From the NCBI RefSeq assembly GCF_021442385.1, contig NZ_MUZA01000006.1, positions 62,001 through 126,000 of the forward strand: a stretch of DNA of 64,000 bases, in the 5' to 3' direction. The position numbers and the translations under genes are program-made. Each line of letters opens with the position of its first letter. Position 1 is the first letter of the stretch. This document shows positions 18,733 through 26,198 of this stretch, piece after piece. This stretch comes from Micromonospora sp. MH99. Its GTDB lineage: Bacteria > Actinomycetota > Actinomycetes > Mycobacteriales > Micromonosporaceae. The notes under the pieces are model-generated. The model worked only from the letters and a program-made list of their open reading frames with translations, was not told where the DNA came from and searched no databases.

Positions 18733-19710
18733 CTAGCGGACCCGGCCGTAGCCGTGGATGGACATCATGTTCATGCCGCGTTTGAGCACGTTGCGACCGG
18801 CGCTCGGCGCGTCGATGACCTGACCGTCGCCCACGTACAGAGCGACGTGCCCGAGCCCGCTGTAGAAGATCAGGTCTCCCGGCCGCAGGTCACCCCGACC
18901 GATGTGGGCGACCGCTCCCCACTGCAGCCGGGCGCTGTGCGGCAGCGACCTGCCGGCCGCCCGCCAGGCCGCGAGGGTCAGCCCGGAACAGTCGTAGCCG
19001 TTCGGCCCGTCGCCGGCCCAGACGTATGGCTTGCCGATCGCCCCGAAGGCGTAGCGCACCGCCGCGCCGGCGTCGCCGGCCACTGCCGGCACGTTCCTGG
19101 CCTCGGCCTCCGCCGCCTTGGGCGCGGGTCGCTCGGTGGCGGCCCCGTACGCCTGCCGGCGCAGCTCGTACAGGTCGGCCAGGTCACTCTCGATGCGCTT
19201 CTTGCCCGCCGCCAGCTCGCGGGCCTGGGCGGCCTGCCGGGCCAGCGTGGCGTCCAGGCGTGTCTTCTCGTCGAGCAGCCGCCGCTGGTTCGCGGTGAAG
19301 CCGGAGATGCGCTCCTGGCGCTGGCGGGTCAGCTGATCGAGGGTGCCGAGCCGGTCGAGCAGAGCGACGGAGCCGCCGGGACGCAGCAGCGCGTCCGCCG
19401 TACTCAGGCCACCGCTCTTGTACGCGGTGTTGGCGAGTGCCGCGACGTCGGCGCGGCTCTGCTCGGCCTGCTGTTCCAGAGGGCCGATGCGGGCCTGTAA
19501 TCGGGCCACCGCGGTCTTGTTGACCTTGATGTCCTCGGTGAGCTTGTTGTAGGACTCCACGATCCGTTCCAACTCGGCCGAGGAGGTCTCGATCCGGTGG
19601 GTCAGGTCGGCGGGGGACGGCTCGGCGTGGGCCACCGCCGTCGGGGCGATCAGTGCGGCCGACATGCCGGCCAGCACCGCGGTACGCAGCAGGGTTCTCA
19701 GGGATGACAA
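18733..19710 (-). CDS. Secreted NlpC/P60 peptidoglycan endopeptidase with coiled coil
   Basis: 325-aa RipA/IipB-like protein: signal peptide (to about residue 30, AHAEPS), a long coiled coil (about 35-190), and a C-terminal NlpC/P60 domain. Catalytic residues are Cys in YDCSGLTL (about 245) and His in LGHVALYVGD (about 293). It would cleave D-iGlu-mDAP stems at the cell surface. A TTG start at 19710 is chosen because the signal peptide begins there and GAGAGGGG lies about 12 nt upstream; the open frame continues 200 codons further without protein-like sequence. Confidence 0.88.
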   Translation of the reverse strand: MSSLRTLLRTAVLAGMSAALIAPTAVAHAEPSPADLTHRIETSSAELERIVESYNKLTEDIKVNKTAVARLQARIGPLEQQAEQSRADVAALANTAYKSGGLSTADALLRPGGSVALLDRLGTLDQLTRQRQERISGFTANQRRLLDEKTRLDATLARQAAQARELAAGKKRIESDLADLYELRRQAYGAATERPAPKAAEAEARNVPAVAGDAGAAVRYAFGAIGKPYVWAGDGPNGYDCSGLTLAAWRAAGRSLPHSARLQWGAVAHIGRGDLRPGDLIFYSGLGHVALYVGDGQVIDAPSAGRNVLKRGMNMMSIHGYGRVR

Positions 19711-20209
19711 GAGCGAAGGGCCCCTCTCCCACGGTCGCCGACGGGGCTGCTGACGCCCTCGGCGACACCGGCCGGGGCCACCCGGGTGGACGGCACTGGG
19801 CCGGACCGGCTCGCCCAACCTAACCCGGGACGGTTGTGCCGCGCAGTTGAAGCAGGGGCGAATGTTGGCGAAGTGGCGGGAAGTGCCGCTGCTGTCGGTG
19901 ACACCAGCGGGGCTGCTGACGCGGAACGGGGGGATCGTCGCGAGTCCCTTTTCGCATTCACTGACCGATATCTGACTTTCGTCGTTCCGGGCGTATGCCG
20001 TCGGATGACCTCCGCCAATATCCGATAAAAGCTGAAATGGATGCTGTTTCGCGACGATGTCCCCCGGTCGGGTGAGCAGGTCGGAATCGTAAATGCCCAG
20101 GTGGAGTGGCGGTGCCCCAACACAATGGAGCCGCAGCCGGGAATCCCGTCCCCGGGCAGCGATGCCCGGCCACGGACCGAACCCGGCAGACCGCCCCACG
20201 GGAGGAACC
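19711..20209. other. 500-bp region upstream of NlpC/P60 and DUF6232 genes
   Basis: Divergent non-coding region with no gene. A minus-strand hairpin lies just before the NlpC/P60 SD (19734-19766), and the motif GTCAGCAGCCCCG occurs twice on the minus strand (about 19920-19908 and 19754-19742). Its length suggests a structured 5' leader for the wall hydrolase, but the conserved c-di-AMP (ydaO) riboswitch core was not found. Confidence 0.5.
19734..19766 (-). promoter_or_regulatory. Leader hairpin of NlpC/P60 gene
   Basis: GTCGCCGA pairs perfectly with TCGGCGAC (8 bp), with an inner GGGC/GCCC. It lies directly 5' of the GAGAGGGG SD on the minus strand and could control ribosome access. Function is inferred. 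Confidence 0.4.
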
Positions 20210-20731
20210 GTGAATCGTGAAGGCGCAAAGACGCGACCGCAACGAACGGTGCCCGGAGCCAGGTCCACGCTGCTGTACGCGCGACCCGGCATCATCGTCA
20301 CCGTCGACCGGTTCACCGTCGGCCGCACCAGCTATCGCATCGTCGACCTGACCCACCTACGCACCACCCGGGGCCCGCACGACCGCATCGCCGTCCGGGC
20401 CGTCGTGATCACCGCATCCATGATCGGCGTGGTCGGCCTGCTCCTCGGCTTCAGCGGCGGCCTGCAACGGTTGACCGCCGAGGCGTACCTCATCCTCGGG
20501 GCGGTGCTCCTGCTGCCGGCGGCACTCGCCCTGGTCGGCGACCGCTGGCGCCCGCCGCCGTACGAGCTGTGGGGATGGCATCGGGGCGCCGAGGTGCTGC
20601 TGTTCACCGCGGACGACGAGAGGCAGTTCGGCCAGGTCACCCGGGCTCTGCTGCGCGCCCGGGAGGTCAACCGGTACGGCGGCTGGGTGGACCCGCTCGC
20701 CTCAACCGACCCCTGGCGGCCGAACCGCTGA
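20210..20731 (+). CDS. DUF6232-like membrane protein
   Basis: 173-aa protein. The N-terminal strand-rich segment (IIVTVDRFTVGRTSYRIVDL, then THLRTTRGP) and two adjoining hydrophobic helices (about residues 65-110) resemble DUF6232 proteins of actinobacteria; the C-terminal half is soluble. GTG 20210 follows GGAGG with a 4-nt gap. Function unknown. Confidence 0.7.
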   Translation: MNREGAKTRPQRTVPGARSTLLYARPGIIVTVDRFTVGRTSYRIVDLTHLRTTRGPHDRIAVRAVVITASMIGVVGLLLGFSGGLQRLTAEAYLILGAVLLLPAALALVGDRWRPPPYELWGWHRGAEVLLFTADDERQFGQVTRALLRAREVNRYGGWVDPLASTDPWRPNR

Positions 20732-20780
20732 CCAGACCCGCCGGTGGTGTGCCTGGCCCTGCTCGGCTCCCGCCGGCCGG

Positions 20781-21107
20781 TCAGCTGGCGACCGGCTCCG
20801 GCGTACGGGTCGCGGGCCGGTCCAGCCAGGCGGTGACGCGACGCTCGGCGTAGAACGAGACGAACGGCACGGTGCCGGCGAGCATCACCAGGAGCATCCG
20901 CTTCAGCGGCCAGTCGGCCCGGCGGCTCAGGTCGAACGCGGCCACCAGGTAGATCATGTAGAGGAAGCCGTGCGCCGGCCCGACCGTCTCCACCACCACC
21001 GGGTTGTCGAACGCGTACTTCAGTGGCATGCCGACAACCACCAGCAGGATCAGCACCACGCCCACGATCCAGGCGATCACGCGGTACCGGGTAAGGGCTG
21101 CGCCCAC
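20781..21107 (-). CDS. DUF3817-like membrane protein
   Basis: 108-aa protein with three predicted helices and the motif VGPAHGFLYMIYL, typical of DUF3817 (YdzA-like) proteins. Function unknown. The GTG start follows GGAAGG about 12 nt upstream. Probably co-transcribed with the membrane protein at 21134-21556 (26-bp gap). Confidence 0.8.
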   Translation of the reverse strand: MGAALTRYRVIAWIVGVVLILLVVVGMPLKYAFDNPVVVETVGPAHGFLYMIYLVAAFDLSRRADWPLKRMLLVMLAGTVPFVSFYAERRVTAWLDRPATRTPEPVAS

Positions 21108-21133
21108 CTTCGTCCGTCCTTCCGAGCCCCGGC

Positions 21134-21556
21134 TCAGCCGGGATAGTCACCGGGCCGGGCGCCCGGATTGGCGTTCAACCATGACAGGTAGTCGTTGTAG
21201 GCGGCCAGGTCGGCGTCGTCACCAGGCGTCGAGACGGCCGGCACCCTGGCCACCCGCACCGGTCGGCGTACCGCCGGGCGGGAGCCGACGGTCGTCGCCG
21301 GCGGCGCCTCGGCGGCGGGGTCTGCCGGCGGCTCGTCGGCCCCGTGCGCGGCGCGGCGGGCCAGCCGCACCTCCCGCCACCAGACGTACACCACGAAGCC
21401 GGCGAAGATCGGCCACTCGACGGCGTACCCCCAGCTGAGGTTGTTGCCGGCCGTGGCCCGGCTGATCTGCCACCAGCCCAGCCCGAGGAAGCCCACGACC
21501 AGCATGACCATGGCCACGTGACGTGCGATCCACGCCGGGGTCCAGAGCCTCCTCAT
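21134..21556 (-). CDS. Two-helix membrane protein of unknown function
   Basis: 140-aa protein. Helix 1 is at about residues 12-30 (GWWQISRA at its end), helix 2 at about 45-62, followed by an Ala/Pro-rich cytoplasmic tail ending [21 protein letters not shown]. The first 30 residues resemble the membrane anchor of SURF1-type proteins, but the rest does not. It lacks an SD; TACCCT lies 7 nt before the ATG. Confidence 0.7.
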   Translation of the reverse strand: MRRLWTPAWIARHVAMVMLVVGFLGLGWWQISRATAGNNLSWGYAVEWPIFAGFVVYVWWREVRLARRAAHGADEPPADPAAEAPPATTVGSRPAVRRPVRVARVPAVSTPGDDADLAAYNDYLSWLNANPGARPGDYPG

Positions 21557-21563
21557 GGCGTCG

Positions 21564-21569
21564 AGGGTA
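21564..21569 (-). promoter_or_regulatory. -10 TACCCT, leaderless start at 21556
   Basis: Minus-strand TACCCT followed by 7 nt and ATG; no SD. Confidence 0.55.
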
Positions 21570-21686
21570 CCGGGAACGACTGCGGTCTCCGACACGGTGT
21601 CGTAGGTGCCACGCGGGTCCGATGGTTTGGCGTCACCCGGTGTGGGCATCCGTCTAGACGCCAGCCCAAACGAGACCAGGGGGGCG

Positions 21687-22025
21687 ATGATGACCGGATC
21701 GGTACGCGAGGACGGCTTTGGGTCCAGCGGCAGCACGGAGATGAGCCCGGAGCAGCGGGTGCCCGAGTGGGGCGGCGACCACCTCGCCGACTCCGGTGGC
21801 GCCGATCTCGACGGCGACGCGCTCGGCGTCGACCCGACGGAGCTGACCGACGACGATCTGATCCGCGAGATGCACAGCCTGCACCGCACCCGGCTGGACA
21901 CCCTCCGGCACGCGGCGGACTCCGCGCTCGCCAACCACCTGCGGCGCACTGCCGAGCTGGAGACCGAGTACCTCGCCCGTCACCCGGGCCGGGAGGTCGA
22001 CCCGAGCCGCCTGCGGGACGCCTGA
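21687..22025 (+). CDS. DUF6158-like small protein
   Basis: 112-aa acidic protein (111 aa if the second ATG at 21690 is used). An N-terminal low-complexity segment is followed by a helical core ([20 protein letters not shown], then an [16 protein letters not shown] stretch) typical of DUF6158. SD AGGGGGG upstream. The stop shares one base with the next start (TGATG), so the two genes are coupled. Function unknown. Confidence 0.7.
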   Translation: MMTGSVREDGFGSSGSTEMSPEQRVPEWGGDHLADSGGADLDGDALGVDPTELTDDDLIREMHSLHRTRLDTLRHAADSALANHLRRTAELETEYLARHPGREVDPSRLRDA

Positions 22026-22351
22026 TGCCGGCGCGAGCCGTGCGCGGCGTGTCCGCGCCACCCGAGGTGGTCTTCAACACGGCCACCGACCCGGCTCGGG
22101 CCTCGGCCTGGTTGCCGGCGCCACTGCGCTCCGACGGGAGCCCACCCGCCGAGATCAGCGGCGAGGAAATGCGGGCCCGCTGGGGCGACGCCGACTGGGC
22201 CGCCGAGATCCGGGTGGCTCCGGCCGACTCCGGTGGCGCCCGGGTCCAGCTCGACCTGACCGACGGCTCGGACGCCGACCCGGACCAGTTGGCCGACGAG
22301 GCGCTGACCAACCTCGCCCGCGAGGTCGCCGACAACCTCCAGGCCGGCTGA
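22025..22351 (+). CDS. Hypothetical protein, possible SRPBCC-type
   Basis: 108-aa protein starting [30 protein letters not shown], which is like the first strand and helix of START/SRPBCC polyketide-cyclase-like proteins but shorter than usual (about 140 aa). Coupled to the DUF6158-like gene. Function unknown. Confidence 0.65.
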   Translation: MPARAVRGVSAPPEVVFNTATDPARASAWLPAPLRSDGSPPAEISGEEMRARWGDADWAAEIRVAPADSGGARVQLDLTDGSDADPDQLADEALTNLAREVADNLQAG

Positions 22352-22401
22352 CACCGGCACCGACGGCCGCTTTCGCACCACGACGACATGTGAGGAGAAC
22401 G

Positions 22402-22944
22402 GTGAGCGACACTGGCCTGCGACAGAAGGCGGCGCGGCTGCGCCGGGCGTACGCGCCGCACGAGCACCGGCCGCTCGGCGGCTACCTGGTGGCGATGGGC
22501 ACCTACGCCGGGGTGACCGGGGCGCTGGCCGGCCTGGTCAAGGTGACCGGCCGCCCGGTGCCCGAACGTCCCGCAGCCGCCGACGTCGTGTTGCTCTCCA
22601 TCGCCACGCACAAGCTCAGCCGGCTGCTGTCCAAGGACGCGGTCACCAGCCCGCTGCGGGCACCGTTCACCCGCTATGACCGGCCGATCGGCAGCGGTGA
22701 GGTGATGGAGCAGGTCCGCGACTCGGGCAGCTCCACCCGGCACGCCATCGGCGAGCTGCTCAGCTGCCCGTTCTGCCTGGCGGTCTGGGTCGCCACGGGG
22801 CTGACCGGGGGCCTGGTGCTCGCCCCCCGGCTCACGCGTCTGGTGGCCACCGCGCTGACGGCGGTGGCCGCGTCGGATTTCCTCCAGATGGCGTACGCCA
22901 CGGCGCAGCAGGCCGCCGAGGGTGGGCACGACGACGAGGACTGA
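22402..22944 (+). CDS. DUF1360 family membrane protein
   Basis: 180-aa protein with DUF1360 features: DVVLLSIATHKLSRLLSKDAVTSPLRAPFT and LLSCPFCLAVW (Cys-x-x-Cys), with helices near residues 25-45 and 125-160. GTG 22402 after GAGGAG. Function unknown; members occur in spore-forming bacteria and actinobacteria. Confidence 0.8.
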   Translation: MSDTGLRQKAARLRRAYAPHEHRPLGGYLVAMGTYAGVTGALAGLVKVTGRPVPERPAAADVVLLSIATHKLSRLLSKDAVTSPLRAPFTRYDRPIGSGEVMEQVRDSGSSTRHAIGELLSCPFCLAVWVATGLTGGLVLAPRLTRLVATALTAVAASDFLQMAYATAQQAAEGGHDDED

Positions 22945-22964
22945 ACCGACCTGACGAGCGCAGC

Positions 22965-23000
22965 ACAGCGGGGGCCGGCGGATTCGCCGGCCCCCGCTGT
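22965..23000. terminator. 16-bp hairpin terminator
   Basis: Arms 22965-22980 and 22985-23000 are perfectly complementary with tetraloop GATT, between converging genes. Confidence 0.8.
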
Positions 23001-23008
23001 CGTACGCG

Positions 23009-23203
23009 TCAGCGCTGCATGCCGGACCAGCCGTGCGGCGACTCCGGCTCCCGTTCGTCCTCGTCCTCGCCGGTGATGATGTCCCGGTCCACCGCCGTGC
23101 GGTCGTGCTCGTTGGCGAAGTCCGGCTCGGGCGTGGTGTCCCGGCCCTTCGGCGGCTGACCCAGCGCCGGGACCTTCTCGTCATGGTCCTCGTGGTGCGT
23201 CAT
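23009..23203 (-). CDS. Small acidic hypothetical protein
   Basis: 64-aa, highly charged, probably disordered protein (MTHHEDHDEKVPALGQPPKG start). No recognised domain. Kept because of its position behind a strong terminator and GC3 consistent with coding. Function unknown. Confidence 0.5.
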   Translation of the reverse strand: MTHHEDHDEKVPALGQPPKGRDTTPEPDFANEHDRTAVDRDIITGEDEDEREPESPHGWSGMQR

Positions 23204-23251
23204 GGTGGTGTCCCTTCGGGTCGCTGGCTTCGCTTGTTGCGCTGGCGCGGC

Positions 23252-23476
23252 TCAGGCGACGGTGCCGCCCAGCAGGTCGCTGGCCTCGTCCACCGCGTAC
23301 TCGCCCTCGGGCAGCGCGTCGATGCGCGCGAGCAGCTCCGCGGGAAGATCGGCGGCCACCGCCCGGCGATAGATGTCCGCCTGGGTGACCCGCTCCTGAC
23401 CTCGGAAGATGTCGTCGAGCAGGTCGTCGAGGGCGCGGGTGTCCGGCTCGTCGGCCACAGATGCGTCGTCGGTCAC
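23252..23476 (-). CDS. Small hypothetical protein, 74 aa
   Basis: 74-aa acidic, helical protein (DDLLDDIFRGQERVTQADIYRRAVAADLPAEL). It resembles short actinobacterial proteins of unknown function. GTG start; TAGCTG lies 6 nt upstream without an SD. Confidence 0.6.
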   Translation of the reverse strand: MTDDASVADEPDTRALDDLLDDIFRGQERVTQADIYRRAVAADLPAELLARIDALPEGEYAVDEASDLLGGTVA

Positions 23477-23789
23477 GCCGATCAGCTACCCGGGGCGGAA
23501 TCGGTCAAACGTCGCGCCGGTGGCCCGCGTTCCGGGCAGCGGCACAGCCCGCGCTCCGGGCAGCGGCACCGCAACAGACAGCGCCGCCCCCGAGCCTTGT
23601 GGGCCGGGGGCGGCGCTGGTGTCGGTGTGTAGGTCGCCTCTCGGCGAGTGGCGCGACGCGGCTCCAGCCGAACGGTATTCCGCGAGGGCTATTTAGGTGA
23701 GGCCCGGGGACACTGAGCACACCGACACCTCAGTTAACCAGGCCCCGCCGTTCCGTGTTCCGCGCACCGCAGTGCCGACGGTCACACAG
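23477..23789. other. Intergenic region with direct repeat and hairpins
   Basis: No gene seen in 313 bp. It holds two copies of TCCGGGCAGCGGCAC (23531-23545 and 23555-23569), a 14-bp hairpin (23579-23618) and a weaker hairpin ACTGAG/CTCAGT (23712-23734) that may terminate aroG transcription. Confidence 0.6.
23579..23618. terminator. 14-bp GC hairpin
   Basis: CAGCGCCGCCCCCG (23579-23592) pairs with 23605-23618. Lies downstream of aroG on the minus strand. Confidence 0.55.
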
Positions 23790-24884
23790 TCACGCCCGCG
23801 TCGGCAGCGTGGCCCGGCGGGCCCGTACGGCGGTGGCCAGGTGGTCGAGCACCTCGGCGGTGTCGTCCCACCCGAGGCAGGCGTCGGTGACCGAACGGCC
23901 GTACACCAGCTCACGGGTCGGGTCGAGGTCCTGCCGGCCGGGCAGCAGGAACGACTCCAGCATCACACCGGTGATCCCGCGCTGGCCGGCGGCCATCTGC
24001 GCCGCCACGTCCGCGGCGACCAGCGGCTGGTTGCGGTGGTCCTTGCCGCTGTTGGCGTGGCTGGCGTCGATCACCAGGCGCTCCGGCAACCCGGCCGCCC
24101 GGAGCAGGTCGAGTGCGCCCGCCACCGACTCCGCGTCGTAGTTGGGCCGACCGCCACCGCCGCGCAGCACCAGGTGCCCGTCGGTGTTGCCGCGGGTGTG
24201 CATGATCGCCGGCGTGCCGGAGAAGTCGATGCCCGGGAAGACGTGCGGCACTCCGGCGGCGCGGATCGCGTCCACGGCGGTGCCGATGCTGCCGTCGGGG
24301 CGGTTCTTCATGCCGATCGGCATCGACAGGCCGGAGGCGAGCTGCCGGTGCACCTGGCTCTCCACGGTGCGGGCGCCGATCGCACCCCAGGCCACCGTGT
24401 CCGCGATGTACTGCGGGGTGATCGGGTCGAGGAACTCGCAGCCCACCGGGAGGCCGAGGCGCAGGACGTCGAGCAGCAGCGCCCGTGCCCGGCGCAGGCC
24501 GGTGTTGACGTCGCCGCTGCCGTCCAGCCCCGGGTCGTTGATCAGGCCCTTCCACCCCACGGTGGAGCGCGGCTTCTCGAAGTAGACCCGCATGACGATC
24601 AGCAGGTCGTCGGAGACCCGGTCGGCGGCGGCGCGCAGACGCTCGGCGTAGTCGAGGGCGGCGGCCGGGTCGTGCACCGAGCACGGGCCGACCACCACCA
24701 GCAGGCGGTCGTCCTCGCGGTCCAGCACGCGGCCCACCGCGCGTCGGCCGGTCAGCACGGCGGCGGCGAGCGGGGCGTCCAGGGGCAGCTCGTGGTGCAG
24801 GAGGGCGGGTGTGGTCAGCGGCACGACACGGTCGATCCGCTGATCGCTGACCCGATCGGTCTCCGGGGTCGTCACGGTGGGCAT
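23790..24884 (-). CDS. aroG: 3-deoxy-7-phosphoheptulonate synthase (DAHP synthase, type I)
   Basis: 364-aa first enzyme of the shikimate pathway, condensing PEP and erythrose-4-phosphate. Conserved blocks: VVGPCSVHDP (about residue 65), MRVYFEKPRSTVGWKGLINDP (about 97, cut here for reading), GCEFLDPITPQY (about 148), SFLLPGRQD near the C-terminus. E. coli AroF/G/H-like rather than the plant-like type II. The ATG 24884 is preceded by GGAAGG. A transcription terminator-like hairpin in the leader suggests attenuation. Confidence 0.95.
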   Translation of the reverse strand: MPTVTTPETDRVSDQRIDRVVPLTTPALLHHELPLDAPLAAAVLTGRRAVGRVLDREDDRLLVVVGPCSVHDPAAALDYAERLRAAADRVSDDLLIVMRVYFEKPRSTVGWKGLINDPGLDGSGDVNTGLRRARALLLDVLRLGLPVGCEFLDPITPQYIADTVAWGAIGARTVESQVHRQLASGLSMPIGMKNRPDGSIGTAVDAIRAAGVPHVFPGIDFSGTPAIMHTRGNTDGHLVLRGGGGRPNYDAESVAGALDLLRAAGLPERLVIDASHANSGKDHRNQPLVAADVAAQMAAGQRGITGVMLESFLLPGRQDLDPTRELVYGRSVTDACLGWDDTAEVLDHLATAVRARRATLPTRA

Positions 24885-24944
24885 CCTTCCGCCGACCGTG
24901 CCCGGGGCCGGTGCCCGGGACGAGCCGGCTGCTCGTACGCAAAA

Positions 24945-25028
24945 GGGCAGGAACGACAGCTCCTGCCCAGCCGGCTCGGTCCGTGGTGACGTCAGTTCAT
25001 GGTGAAGTCACCGGCGTGGGAGCCGGCT
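24945..25028 (-). promoter_or_regulatory. Attenuator-like leader of aroG
   Basis: On the minus strand a hairpin with arms AGCCGGCT (25028-25021 and 24976-24969) and inner GGTGAC/GTCACC (25012-25007 and 24990-24985) is followed directly by an intrinsic terminator: GGGCAGGA and TCCTGCCC (24968-24945) plus TTTT. The terminator ends about 57 nt before the aroG start. A minimal ATG-AAC-stop reading frame (25000-24992) lies in the loop. No run of Trp, Phe or Tyr codons is visible. Confidence 0.65.
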
Positions 25029-25158
25029 GCCTAAACCATCGATAGGAACGCGTCACGGGGGCCAGCGTACCCGACCGGGCGGGGATGCCCGGGGCATCGT
25101 CCCAAGATGCGGGGTGAACATCGCGTGCCGAGGCCGGGCCCGGGGTAACAGCTGTGCC

Positions 25159-25377
25159 ATGAATCATGAGCAGAGCGATCAGGAGCGGGTGGAGTCCCGC
25201 GCGCACCACCTCCTTCCCGAGGAGGCGGCCGTGGGCAGCGACGACCCCCAGGCGCAGGCGGAGGCCATCCTCGCCGAGTCGGACATCCGCGAGGAGGACC
25301 AGAACGCGGCCCCGGACACGGTGCTGGAACGTCGTACCTCGGATCAGACGGTCGTCGCCGTCGAACCGCCGGACTGA
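25159..25377 (+). CDS. Conserved small acidic protein, 72 aa
   Basis: 72-aa soluble protein with the helical core DDPQAQAEAILAESDIREED, a pattern seen in a short actinobacterial family of unknown function. TAACAG lies 7 nt before the ATG, suggesting a leaderless message. Its 3' end overlaps the converging gene by 34 bp. Confidence 0.65.
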   Translation: MNHEQSDQERVESRAHHLLPEEAAVGSDDPQAQAEAILAESDIREEDQNAAPDTVLERRTSDQTVVAVEPPD

Positions 25378-26105
25378 GCCCGCGCGCCGCGGGCCCGGCG
25401 TGACCCCCGGTAGGTCTGCTCGCGCAGCCAGGTGAGTGGGCCGGCCGCCCGCAGTTCGGGTGGCAGGTTGCCCACCGGGTCGAACGCGAGCGCGGCGTCC
25501 TCCCCGGGGTCGAGCGGGGCACCGATGCTGACCTGGCCGACCGGCCGCCACGGCCCGACGGCGGACGCGACCGCGAGCACCACGCGCGGCGCGTCCGCCC
25601 GGGCCGCGGCGGCGACGGAGGCCAGCGTGCGGCCGAGGTCCACCGAGTCCGGGTCGGCCAACGCGGCCAGCCAGAGACGACGCCGGCCCACGCGGTAACA
25701 CATGATCGTGCTGTACGTCCCGGTGAAGCCGCGGCGGGGCAGCGGCAGGTTCCGCAGCACCGGAGCGGCGCCGCTGGAGCTGACCAGCAGGTCGAACGGG
25801 CGGTCGGTCCGGGAGTGCACGCGCACCGCCAGGCCCAGCACGTCCGGCCAACCGCCCGGCGTGGGCGTACCCCTGGAGAACCGGACCGTGGCCGCGTACC
25901 GGCCGGGGTCGTCCAGCAGGGCGACCCCGGTGGGCGGTCCGGGCGTACCCCAGATCGTCACCTCGCCGGCGAACGACAGGCCGGCCGGATGCAGCAGCCG
26001 CCGGCCGTGGCGCAGCCGGCCGAGCGCGGCGGTGGCGCGTTCGACGGCCCTGGCCGCCTGTCCGACGGTGCGGCGCGCGGGCGGGGCGGGGGTCGGTGGG
26101 GTCAT
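25344..26105 (-). CDS. Catalase-superfamily-like protein of unknown activity
   Basis: 253-aa protein: HPAGLSFAGEVTIWG, VRFSRGTPTPGGWPDVLGLAVRV and SYRGSRRARG resemble a heme-free branch of the catalase-like fold found in actinobacteria and sometimes annotated as phosphodiesterase. The catalytic His/Asn and proximal Tyr of true catalases are not evident. The long frame upstream of 26105 is antisense to the M16 protease gene and is not coding. Confidence 0.55.
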   Translation of the reverse strand: MTPPTPAPPARRTVGQAARAVERATAALGRLRHGRRLLHPAGLSFAGEVTIWGTPGPPTGVALLDDPGRYAATVRFSRGTPTPGGWPDVLGLAVRVHSRTDRPFDLLVSSSGAAPVLRNLPLPRRGFTGTYSTIMCYRVGRRRLWLAALADPDSVDLGRTLASVAAAARADAPRVVLAVASAVGPWRPVGQVSIGAPLDPGEDAALAFDPVGNLPPELRAAGPLTWLREQTYRGSRRARGARAQSGGSTATTV

Positions 26106-26186
26106 TGCTCTGCGGTACCCCGACCGGCGGCGTCGATGCCGGCTCGCCGACCGGCGGCACGTCACCTTTCCGCCCACGAGATCGGA

Positions 26187-26192
26187 TAGCGT
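26187..26192 (+). promoter_or_regulatory. -10 TAGCGT, leaderless M16 protease start
   Basis: TAGCGT, 6 nt, then ATG 26199; no SD. Confidence 0.6.
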
Positions 26193-26198
26193 CGTGCC

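Noticed and set aside
19711-20000. c-di-AMP (ydaO) riboswitch before the NlpC/P60 gene
   Set aside because: The expected GGGGTGAATC-type core and the late CAGCTAACC-type motif were not found in the right order on the coding strand.
24885-25028. Classical Trp/Phe/Tyr leader peptide for aroG
   Set aside because: No short ORF with clustered aromatic codons; only ATG-AAC-stop is present.
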